Assembly (NCBI GenBank): GCA_902796875.1
Contig: CADBQT010000013.1
Location: 1 to 5,352, forward strand
Reading direction: 5' to 3'
From: an uncultured Eubacteriales bacterium
Lineage (GTDB): Bacteria; Bacillota; Clostridia; Peptostreptococcales; Anaerovoracaceae
DNA length: 5,352 nucleotides
Positions within the stretch are counted from its first letter, which is position 1. The number at the start of each line of letters is the position of its first letter. This document shows, piece after piece, positions 1 to 5,352 of the stretch. The notes under the pieces were generated by a model, which worked only from the letters and a program-made list of their open reading frames with translations, ran no database searches and was not told the DNA's origin. The translations under genes and the position numbers were made by a program.

Positions 1-1
1 C

Positions 2-691
2 CACCAGGATGCCATCGCCAAGGGGATGAAGTACCGGATCGACAACGACCCGGGAAGGTGGACCGTGCCTTACCTGCCTTTGGATCCTCAGGACGTGGGA
101 AGAGAATACGAGGCGGACGTCATCCGTATCAACAGCCAGTCGGGCAAGGGCGGCGTCGCCTACATCCTGGAGCAGAACTTCGGCTATCTGGTGCCTCCGG
201 CCATGCGGGAGGAGATCGGCTACATGGTCAAGGACATCTCCGACAAGGCCCACAAGGAGCTTTCCCCGGTGGAGGTCTACAAGTCCTTTGCCAAGGAGTA
301 CATCAACGTGTTCGATCCCATCGACATCACCGATGCCACCTTCGAGAAGGCTTCCGACTACAAGTCCAACGACGGTATGATCGCTCAGATCAAGGTGCGG
401 ATCGCCGACAAGGAATACGAGTTCGAAGCCCTGGGCAACGGACGTCTGGACGCCATCAGCAATGCGCTGAAGATGTCCCCCTATACCTTCGACTACAAGT
501 TCATCACCTATTCGGAACACTCCCTGTCCTCCGAGTCCCACTCCAAGGCGGCGGCTTACGTCTGCATCGAGGACAGCGAGGGGACGCCCTTCTGGGGCGT
601 GGGCACCCACGAGGACATCATTCTGGCCTCGGTAAACGCCCTGGTCAGCGCCCTGAACCGGATGAACAAAAAAGACCACTTTGTGGAATAA
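2..691 (+). CDS. leuA: 2-isopropylmalate synthase, C-terminal part (5' end outside window)
   Basis: LeuA condenses acetyl-CoA with 2-ketoisovalerate to give 2-isopropylmalate, the committed and leucine-inhibited step of leucine synthesis, in the cytoplasm. The frame is open from base 2 and encodes 229 residues, so over half of a typical ~550 aa enzyme lies upstream. The ATG at 26 is internal, because the frame reads HQDAIAKGM from the very first codon. That first His matches the catalytic His379 of the Mycobacterium tuberculosis enzyme, and the Tyr of [13 protein letters not shown] (codon 24) matches its Tyr410. [14 protein letters not shown] and this spacing mark the longer 'type 2' LeuA subfamily. 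From about codon 108 the LeuA allosteric dimer domain follows, with [12 protein letters not shown] (codons 145-156) and the ending [21 protein letters not shown]; leucine feedback control is inferred from this domain. It is the first gene seen of leuACDB, ending TAA 25 nt before leuC. Confidence 0.96.
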   Translation, partial: HQDAIAKGMKYRIDNDPGRWTVPYLPLDPQDVGREYEADVIRINSQSGKGGVAYILEQNFGYLVPPAMREEIGYMVKDISDKAHKELSPVEVYKSFAKEYINVFDPIDITDATFEKASDYKSNDGMIAQIKVRIADKEYEFEALGNGRLDAISNALKMSPYTFDYKFITYSEHSLSSESHSKAAAYVCIEDSEGTPFWGVGTHEDIILASVNALVSALNRMNKKDHFVE

Positions 692-702
692 GGATAGAGA
701 AA

Positions 703-708
703 AAGGAG
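703..708 (+). promoter_or_regulatory. Ribosome-binding site of leuC
   Basis: AAGGAG lies 8 nt before the ATG at 717. It decides the start: the open frame extends back to a TTG at 681 inside the leuA coding end, but no comparable site precedes that codon. The 12-mer AAAGGAGACAGA (702-713) around this site recurs exactly in front of leuB. Confidence 0.85.
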
Positions 709-716
709 ACAGATTT

Positions 717-1976
717 ATGGGAATGACGATGACGCAGAAGATCCTGGCCGCTCACGCCGGACTGGATGAAGTGAAGGCGGGTCAGCTGATCCGGGCGGAT
801 CTGGACATGGTGCTGGGTAACGACATCACCACCCCGGTAGCTATCCGGGAGTTCGAAAAGGCCGGATTCGACGGTGTGTTCGACCGGGAGAAGATCTCCC
901 TGGTCATGGACCACTTCACCCCCAACAAGGACATCAAGTCGGCGGAGCAGTGCGCACAGTGCCGGACCTTTGCCCGCCGCTTCGACGTGGAGCATTTCTA
1001 CGACGTGGGCCGGATGGGCATCGAGCACGCCCTTCTGCCGGAGCAGGGGATCGTGAAGGCCGGTGACTGCATCATCGGAGCGGACTCCCACACCTGTACC
1101 TATGGAGCGCTGGGAGCATTCTCCACCGGAGTCGGGAGCACGGATATGGCCGTAGGCATGGCCACGGGTCAGGCCTGGTTCAAAGTCCCCGAGGCCCTGA
1201 AGCTCAACCTGACGGGAAAACTGGGCGAAAACGTCACCGGTAAGGACGTGATCCTCCACATCATCGGCATGATCGGCGTGGACGGCGCCCTGTACAAGTC
1301 CATGGAATTCACCGGAGAAGGCGTAGCATCCCTTACCATGGAAGACCGTCTGTGCATCGCCAACATGGCCATCGAGGCCGGCGGCAAGAACGGGATCTTC
1401 CCCGTGGACGGGATCACCGAGGAATACATGAAGGGAAGAGTGGACGGTGAATGGACCGTCTTTGCGGCGGATGAGGACGCGGAGTATGCAGCCGAGTATA
1501 CCGTGGATCTTTCGGCCCTGAAGCCGACGGTGTCCTTCCCCCATCTTCCGGAAAACACGAAGACCATCGACGAAGTGGGCGATGTGCCCATCCAGCAGGT
1601 GGTCATCGGCTCCTGCACCAACGGACGGATCGAAGACATGGCCATGGCGGCCAAGATCCTCCAGGGACGGCAGGTCCATCGGGACGTGCGGGCCATCATC
1701 ATCCCGGCGACCCAGGAAGTCTATAAGGAATGCATCCACAGCGGATACATGGATATCTTCATTGACGCAGGATGCGTGGTTTCCACGCCCACCTGCGGGC
1801 CCTGTCTTGGCGGACACATGGGCATCCTGGCCGAGGGTGAGCGGTGCGTAGCCACCACCAACCGGAATTTCGTCGGCCGGATGGGTCACGTGAAGTCGGA
1901 GGTCTACCTGGCCAGCCCGGCGGTAGCGGCGGCGTCAGCGGTGGTCGGCAGGATCGCCGGTCCGGATGAACTGTAG
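717..1976 (+). CDS. leuC: 3-isopropylmalate dehydratase, large subunit
   Basis: This is the iron-sulfur subunit of isopropylmalate isomerase, which with LeuD dehydrates and rehydrates 2-isopropylmalate to 3-isopropylmalate. The product is 419 aa, normal for the archaeal/clostridial two-subunit type and shorter than the ~465 aa enterobacterial LeuC. The three [4Fe-4S] ligands are visible: Cys300 in IGSCTNGR, and Cys360 and Cys363 in [11 protein letters not shown]. Other aconitase-family motifs are DHFTPNKD (from Asp65) and [18 protein letters not shown] (Asp123, Ser124, His125). The start [15 protein letters not shown] is set by the AAGGAG 8 nt upstream; ATGs at 723 and 729 are less well placed. 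It sits 25 nt after leuA and 15 nt before leuD. The same family includes homoaconitase and methanogen/archaeal isomerases, so sequence alone would not fix the substrate; the leuA, leuD and leuB neighbours make leucine synthesis by far the best call. Confidence 0.97.
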   Translation: MGMTMTQKILAAHAGLDEVKAGQLIRADLDMVLGNDITTPVAIREFEKAGFDGVFDREKISLVMDHFTPNKDIKSAEQCAQCRTFARRFDVEHFYDVGRMGIEHALLPEQGIVKAGDCIIGADSHTCTYGALGAFSTGVGSTDMAVGMATGQAWFKVPEALKLNLTGKLGENVTGKDVILHIIGMIGVDGALYKSMEFTGEGVASLTMEDRLCIANMAIEAGGKNGIFPVDGITEEYMKGRVDGEWTVFAADEDAEYAAEYTVDLSALKPTVSFPHLPENTKTIDEVGDVPIQQVVIGSCTNGRIEDMAMAAKILQGRQVHRDVRAIIIPATQEVYKECIHSGYMDIFIDAGCVVSTPTCGPCLGGHMGILAEGERCVATTNRNFVGRMGHVKSEVYLASPAVAAASAVVGRIAGPDEL

Positions 1977-1978
1977 AG

Positions 1979-1984
1979 AAAGGA
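1979..1984 (+). promoter_or_regulatory. Ribosome-binding site of leuD
   Basis: AAAGGA sits 7 nt before the leuD ATG at 1992 and directly follows the leuC stop codon TAG (1974-1976). A nearer ATG at 1984 is followed two codons later by an in-frame TGA and is not a gene start. Confidence 0.7.
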
Positions 1985-1991
1985 TGAAACG

Positions 1992-2474
1992 ATGAAAGCT
2001 AAAGGATCAGTTTTTAAATATGGAGATAACGTGGATACGGATGTCATCATCCCGGCCAGATACCTGAACATCGCCGATCGGGCGGAACTGGCCACCCACT
2101 GTATGGAAGATATCGATACGAAATTCGTGAAGGAAGTCCACAAGGGAGACATCATGGTAGGCGGAGAGAACTTCGGCTGCGGATCCTCCCGGGAGCATGC
2201 TCCCATGGTCATCAAGGAGAGCGGCATCGACTGTGTCATCGCCAGGACCTTTGCCCGGATCTTCTACCGCAACGCCATCAACATCGGCCTTCCGATCCTG
2301 GAGTGCCCGGAAGCCTGCGAGAAGATCGACAGGGGAGATGAGGTGTCGGTGGACTTCGATACAGGGGTCATCACCAACGAAACGACGGGAGAGACCTTCC
2401 AGGCCCAGCCCTTCCCGGAATTCATCCAGGAGATCATGGCGGCAGGGGGACTGGTGAACAGCCTGACCAAATAG
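1992..2474 (+). CDS. leuD: 3-isopropylmalate dehydratase, small subunit
   Basis: LeuD is the swivel-domain subunit that closes over the LeuC iron-sulfur cluster and completes the isopropylmalate isomerase active site. The 160 aa length is that of the short archaeal/clostridial type that partners with ~420 aa LeuC, not the ~200 aa enterobacterial type. Recognisable segments are [12 protein letters not shown] near the N-terminus, HCMEDID, the substrate-contact motif [12 protein letters not shown] (residues 58-69), and [18 protein letters not shown]. The substrate-recognition loop reads Tyr24-Leu25-Asn26-Ile27. In methanogen enzymes this loop is known to separate isopropylmalate isomerase (YLVY-like) from homoaconitase (YLRT, Arg26). 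Here position 26 is Asn, without the Arg expected for homoaconitase, which agrees with a leucine role. The gene follows leuC by 15 nt, suggesting coupled translation of the two subunits. Its stop codon overlaps a short inverted repeat. Confidence 0.97.
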   Translation: MKAKGSVFKYGDNVDTDVIIPARYLNIADRAELATHCMEDIDTKFVKEVHKGDIMVGGENFGCGSSREHAPMVIKESGIDCVIARTFARIFYRNAINIGLPILECPEACEKIDRGDEVSVDFDTGVITNETTGETFQAQPFPEFIQEIMAAGGLVNSLTK

Positions 2475-2491
2475 TCGATCAGGTATCGACT
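2473..2491 (+). other. Inverted repeat at the leuD stop codon
   Basis: AGTCGAT (2473-2479) and ATCGACT (2485-2491) are perfect reverse complements separated by the 5-nt loop CAGGT. The stem begins inside the leuD stop codon TAG (2472-2474). Only three T follow (2491-2493), so it does not look like an efficient intrinsic terminator. It could be a weak attenuating or mRNA-stabilising hairpin in the leuD-leuB gap, or chance. Confidence 0.4.
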
Positions 2492-2530
2492 TTGCATCGG
2501 CGGAGTGCTGACGGAGATAAACGTGACACA

Positions 2531-2536
2531 AAGGAG
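2531..2536 (+). promoter_or_regulatory. Ribosome-binding site of leuB
   Basis: AAGGAG lies 10 nt before the ATG at 2547, which opens [17 protein letters not shown] as expected for LeuB. A second site, GGAG at 2513-2516, lies 6 nt before an in-frame GTG at 2523 and would add eight residues. The ATG is preferred because it matches the usual family N-terminus. Confidence 0.8.
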
Positions 2537-2546
2537 ACAGACAAAG

Positions 2547-3623
2547 ATGAAGTACAACATCGCATTGATCCCCGGAGATGGTATTGGCCCGGAAGTGATC
2601 CGGGAAACCTGCAAAGTGCTGGACGCCATTGGCGAGAAGTACGGCCATGAATTCAACTACACCGAGGTCCTGGCCGGGGGCTGCGCCATCGACGAAAAGG
2701 GTGAGTGCCTGCCGGAGGAGACGGTGCGCATCTGTAAAGAAAGCGATGCTGTCCTTCTGGGGGCCGTGGGCGGACCGGCATGGGATCACCTGCCGGGAAG
2801 CGAACGTCCGGAGATGGCCCTTTTGGGGCTGCGGGGACAGCTTGGCCTTTTCGCTAACCTTCGCCCGGCCATGCTCTTCGATGAGCTGGCGGACGCCTGT
2901 CCGCTGAAGCCGGAGCTGGTGTCCGGCGGTCTGGATATCGTCGTGGTCCGGGAACTGACCGGCGGCATCTACTTTGGAAAGAAAGACATCATCGAGACGG
3001 AGAACGGAGTGGCCGCCTACGATGTGGAACAGTATTCGGAGATGGAGGTCCGGCGGATCGCCCGGGTGGCCTTCGACATGGCCATGAAGCGGCAGAAGAA
3101 GCTGACCAGCGTGGACAAGGCCAACGTCCTGGAGAGTTCCCGTCTGTGGCGCCGGGTGGTGGAAGAAGTCGCCGCTGACTATCCGGAAGTGGAACTGAAT
3201 CACTTCTACGTGGATAACGCGGCCATGCAGCTGGTGCGCCAGCCCAAGCAGTTCGACGTCATCGTGACCAGCAACATCTTCGGGGACATCCTTTCTGATG
3301 AAGCAAGCCAGGTCACCGGATCCATCGGCATGCTTCCCTCGGCCAGCCTGGCCACGGGGAACTTCGGCATGTATGAGCCGGTCCATGGATCTGCGCCGGA
3401 CATCGCCGGCCTGGATCTGGCCAATCCCATGGCAACGATCCTTTCCGCAGCCATGATGCTGCGGTACACCTTCGGTCTTCTGGCGGAGGCCGATGCCATA
3501 GAAAACGCCGTTCAGAAGGTCCTGGCGGACGGATACCGGACGGCGGACATCGCGAAAGAAGATGAGACCCCCGTGGGAACGAAGAAGTGCGGGGATCTGA
3601 TCGTCGCGGCGGTGCTGGGATGA
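2547..3623 (+). CDS. leuB: 3-isopropylmalate dehydrogenase
   Basis: LeuB oxidises 3-isopropylmalate with NAD+ and decarboxylates it to 2-ketoisocaproate, the last step before transamination to leucine. The product is 358 aa, normal for the family. Residues match the Thermus thermophilus enzyme in order and closely in spacing: Arg96 and Arg106 ([14 protein letters not shown]), Arg135 and Tyr142 ([12 protein letters not shown]), Lys191 ([13 protein letters not shown]), Asp223 ([10 protein letters not shown]), and the metal ligands Asp247 and Asp251 ([12 protein letters not shown]). The cofactor region is [12 protein letters not shown] (from Glu277) with Asn293 in [14 protein letters not shown]. 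The [13 protein letters not shown] motif fits isopropylmalate rather than isocitrate dehydrogenase. It follows leuD after 72 nt, the widest gap in the cluster. Upstream in-frame GTG codons at 2505 and 2523 are possible but less likely starts. Confidence 0.97.
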   Translation: MKYNIALIPGDGIGPEVIRETCKVLDAIGEKYGHEFNYTEVLAGGCAIDEKGECLPEETVRICKESDAVLLGAVGGPAWDHLPGSERPEMALLGLRGQLGLFANLRPAMLFDELADACPLKPELVSGGLDIVVVRELTGGIYFGKKDIIETENGVAAYDVEQYSEMEVRRIARVAFDMAMKRQKKLTSVDKANVLESSRLWRRVVEEVAADYPEVELNHFYVDNAAMQLVRQPKQFDVIVTSNIFGDILSDEASQVTGSIGMLPSASLATGNFGMYEPVHGSAPDIAGLDLANPMATILSAAMMLRYTFGLLAEADAIENAVQKVLADGYRTADIAKEDETPVGTKKCGDLIVAAVLG

Positions 3624-3634
3624 CCGCCTGAGCG
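3605..3634 (+). other. G+C-rich inverted repeat across the leuB stop codon
   Basis: GGCGGT (3608-3613) pairs perfectly with ACCGCC (3623-3628) around a 9-nt loop. CGC (3605-3607) can add three pairs with GCG (3632-3634) if TGA (3629-3631) bulges out. The leuB stop TGA (3621-3623) lies at the loop/stem junction. The sequence after it is A-rich (CAAAAGAAAT), not T-rich, so this is not a canonical Rho-independent terminator. It is the only candidate for ending the leu transcript before the protease gene. Confidence 0.35.
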
Positions 3635-3664
3635 CAAAAGAAATCGTTAATGGGGAATGAGAAG

Positions 3665-3670
3665 AAGGAG
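3665..3670 (+). promoter_or_regulatory. Ribosome-binding site of the cysteine protease gene
   Basis: AAGGAG lies 6 nt before the ATG at 3677. An in-frame ATG at 3650 would add nine residues but has no good Shine-Dalgarno sequence before it, and would put this AAGGAG inside the coding region. I see no clear -35/-10 pair in the 53-nt gap from leuB. Confidence 0.75.
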
Positions 3671-3676
3671 AAAGGC

Positions 3677-5352
3677 ATGAGGGGGAGGAAGAAACATAGA
3701 CCTGCATTGGTGGTCTGTCTTCTGATAGGCCTGATTGTGTTTCTGGGAACGGCATCCTTTGCCTGGGCATCGCCCGTAGGGGACGCCCTGAAGCAAAAGG
3801 AGAAGGAAAGCCTCAAGAGGTACGAGAATACCGGGAATATATCCTCTCTGATCGATGACGGAGTGAATGAAGGGGCAGATCCGGTGATCTCCCTGAACAG
3901 CGCCTACCCGGATAGGTACGACCTGCGGGACAAGGGCGTGATCACTCCGGTAAAGCTGCAGAACCCCTGGGGATCCTGCTGGTCCTTCGGCGCCCTTTCG
4001 GCGGTGGAGAGCAGCATCCTGTCCGAACTGGGACAGACCTATAAGAGCACGGGGCTGGACCTTTCCGAACGGCACATGGCCTGGTTCGGTTCCACGCCTC
4101 TTCCATCAGCGGCGATCATGAAGTCCACCGATGGGGAGAGCGACTATGCCTCCCAGGCAGGGGAGGGACAGTATCCCCTCATCGCTGACGATAACCCTCT
4201 GGGCCATCCCATGAATACGGGTGGATCGCCTTTCCTGGCCACGACCCTGATGGCGGCCGGGATCGGCCCCGTAGCAGAGTCGGCGGCCCCCTATAAGAAT
4301 GAAGAGAACATTGCCATCGATAACCGGGATTTTCCCATCGGCATACTCAAGCCGGGGCAGACCCTGAAGGATCTCACCGATCCTCCCTACTATTTTTTCA
4401 ACCAGCTGGATAAGGACGGCGATATCGTCGCCGAAGGCGCCCTCCGGGAAAAGGCGACCGGTGATCTCATCTCCGGCGGCCATCTCCTGTCCTATGCGGA
4501 CGGCCCCATCTTCGATAAAAACGGCGTGATGACCGCCAGCGAATCCGGGGAGGCGACCAGGGAAGCCTATACCTGGGATGTGAGCGAGGCAGACCGGTTC
4601 ATGCTGGACGTCGAACTGGAGGACAGCGCCATCCTGCCCGCATCGGCCGAGGAGGGTGAGGACGGCAGCTATTCCTACAACCCGGAAGGAACCGAGGCCA
4701 TCAAATCTGAACTGATGGCGGGAAGAGCGGTCCAGATCGACTTCTGTGCGGACACCTCCATGCCCAACGATCAGGGCGAGGCCAGGTTCCTGAACCAGAA
4801 CACCTGGTCCCATTATACCTACGACGAATCGGGCGGAGATAAGAAGGTGGATGTCAACCACGATGTCTGTATCGTCGGATGGGACGATAACTGGGGCGTG
4901 GAGAATTTCAATCAGGGCGTCACGGAAAAAGGCGTGAACAAAGCTCCGCCGAAAGGGGGAGCCTGGATCGTGAAGAACAGCTGGGGAGCCGAAGGACAGG
5001 GCTTCCCCAATGAAGGATATGGTGACTGGGGCATCGTCGAAAACGGCAGGCACACCGGATACTTCTATCTGTCTTACTACGACATGAGCCTTACCCGGGC
5101 GAGCACCTATGAGTTCCTTATGGGCAACCAGGACGGGGATCGGGAGGGAATGTACATCAATCAGTACGATTTCCTGCCGCCCCTGAATGTGAATACGATA
5201 GACATGGACGATGAAACGTGGTATTCCAATATCTTCACCGCCAGTGAGGATCAGCTGGTCCGCACCCTCTCCGTGGAGACCGCCTGGACCAACTCCCACG
5301 CCGTGCTGGAACTGTGGAAACTCAACGAAGGGGCCGAGGTCCCGGTGGACGG
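3677..5352 (+). CDS. Secreted papain-family (C1) cysteine peptidase with lectin-like domain, 3' end outside window
   Basis: The frame runs 558 codons from ATG 3677 to the right edge without a stop. Residues 1-31 form a signal peptide: basic RGRKKHR, a hydrophobic stretch to about residue 28, and an Ala-Trp-Ala site, with likely cleavage after Ala31. A short linker (about 32-76) precedes YPDRYDLRDKGVITPVK. The active site is complete: oxyanion Gln95, catalytic Cys101 (WGSCWSFGALSAVES), His395 (VNHDVCIVGWDD) and Asn434 (WIVKNSWG). The Gln-to-Cys spacing of six equals papain's. Cys101 to His395 spans 294 residues against 134 in papain, so a large insert is present; GLDLSERHMAWFG occurs in it. 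Only four cysteines are seen (14, 101, 357, 398), so a papain-like disulfide set is lacking. From about residue 470 the sequence (YINQYDFLPPLN, WYSNIFTASEDQL) resembles the lectin-like domain that follows C1 peptidases in clostridia and archaea. It probably acts outside the cell on proteins or peptides; target and any wall anchor are unknown. Confidence 0.9.
   Translation, partial: MRGRKKHRPALVVCLLIGLIVFLGTASFAWASPVGDALKQKEKESLKRYENTGNISSLIDDGVNEGADPVISLNSAYPDRYDLRDKGVITPVKLQNPWGSCWSFGALSAVESSILSELGQTYKSTGLDLSERHMAWFGSTPLPSAAIMKSTDGESDYASQAGEGQYPLIADDNPLGHPMNTGGSPFLATTLMAAGIGPVAESAAPYKNEENIAIDNRDFPIGILKPGQTLKDLTDPPYYFFNQLDKDGDIVAEGALREKATGDLISGGHLLSYADGPIFDKNGVMTASESGEATREAYTWDVSEADRFMLDVELEDSAILPASAEEGEDGSYSYNPEGTEAIKSELMAGRAVQIDFCADTSMPNDQGEARFLNQNTWSHYTYDESGGDKKVDVNHDVCIVGWDDNWGVENFNQGVTEKGVNKAPPKGGAWIVKNSWGAEGQGFPNEGYGDWGIVENGRHTGYFYLSYYDMSLTRASTYEFLMGNQDGDREGMYINQYDFLPPLNVNTIDMDDETWYSNIFTASEDQLVRTLSVETAWTNSHAVLELWKLNEGAEVPVD

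Noticed and set aside
443..445. Arg in the LeuA regulatory motif GNGR, where many LeuA proteins have Pro
   Set aside because: The surrounding motif LDAISNAL is intact, and I believe the Arg form occurs in clostridial type 2 LeuA, so it is probably subfamily variation and not loss of feedback control.
676..686. Small inverted repeat CCAC-TTT-GTGG at the leuA end
   Set aside because: Four base pairs with a 3-nt loop is easily expected by chance and has no T-tract.
681..716. TTG at 681 as the leuC start
   Set aside because: It overlaps leuA and has no Shine-Dalgarno sequence; the ATG at 717 has AAGGAG 8 nt upstream and gives the usual family N-terminus.
58..726. Plus-strand overlapping open frame in leuA ending in the leuC start region
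   Set aside because: The Arg/Gly/Gln-rich low-complexity translation is typical of an out-of-frame reading of leuA.
645..1889. Minus-strand open frame of 414 codons opposite leuC
   Set aside because: It is the antisense of a complete LeuC with all iron-sulfur ligands, and the His/Gly/Asp-rich translation is typical of a shadow frame.
2007..3770. Long minus-strand open frame of 587 codons opposite leuD, leuB and the start of the protease gene
   Set aside because: It spans three well-supported + strand genes and an intergenic gap, its translation resembles no family I know, and high G+C codon use commonly leaves the antisense frame open.
4400..4445. Possible EF-hand or dockerin-like calcium loop (DKDGDIVAEG) in the protease insert
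   Set aside because: The Gly and hydrophobic positions do not fall where the 12-residue DxDxDG loop needs them, and there is no second copy.
4106..5299. Minus-strand open frame of 397 codons opposite the protease
   Set aside because: The + strand frame has an intact signal peptide and catalytic residues; the antisense product has no recognisable domain.

Overview
The window is a stretch of a high-GC chromosome (roughly 55-60% G+C by eye) with every supported gene on the + strand. Strong AAGGAG ribosome-binding sites, a two-subunit isopropylmalate isomerase of the ~420 aa type, and a secreted papain-family protease with a C-terminal lectin-like region together suggest an anaerobic Gram-positive bacterium of the Bacillota (Clostridia in the broad sense). 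This placement is inferred from sequence style; nothing here identifies a genus.

Positions 2-3623 hold a leucine biosynthesis cluster in the order leuA-leuC-leuD-leuB. leuA is cut by the left edge: only its C-terminal 229 codons are present, from the conserved HQD motif through the leucine-sensing regulatory domain. leuC (717-1976), leuD (1992-2474) and leuB (2547-3623) are complete and carry all the family catalytic residues that were checked. Gaps are 25, 15 and 72 nt and each complete gene has a good Shine-Dalgarno sequence, so they are most likely one transcript. Together the products convert 2-ketoisovalerate plus acetyl-CoA into 2-ketoisocaproate, the direct precursor of leucine: LeuA condenses, LeuC/LeuD isomerise, LeuB oxidises and decarboxylates. 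Any operon promoter or leader lies left of the window.

After 53 nt without a clear terminator, a fifth gene (3677 to beyond the right edge) encodes an exported C1-family cysteine peptidase. It has a signal peptide, Gln95/Cys101/His395/Asn434 active-site residues, a much enlarged region between Cys and His, and the start of a lectin-like domain. It has no stop codon within the window. It has no evident link to leucine synthesis.

Two small perfect inverted repeats overlap or touch the stop codons of leuD and leuB; neither has a good U-tract. No RNA genes, mobile elements, CRISPR arrays or tandem repeats were seen, and no non-coding stretch exceeds 72 nt. I found no convincing undescribed system: the leu genes are ordinary, and the protease is the least routine item.
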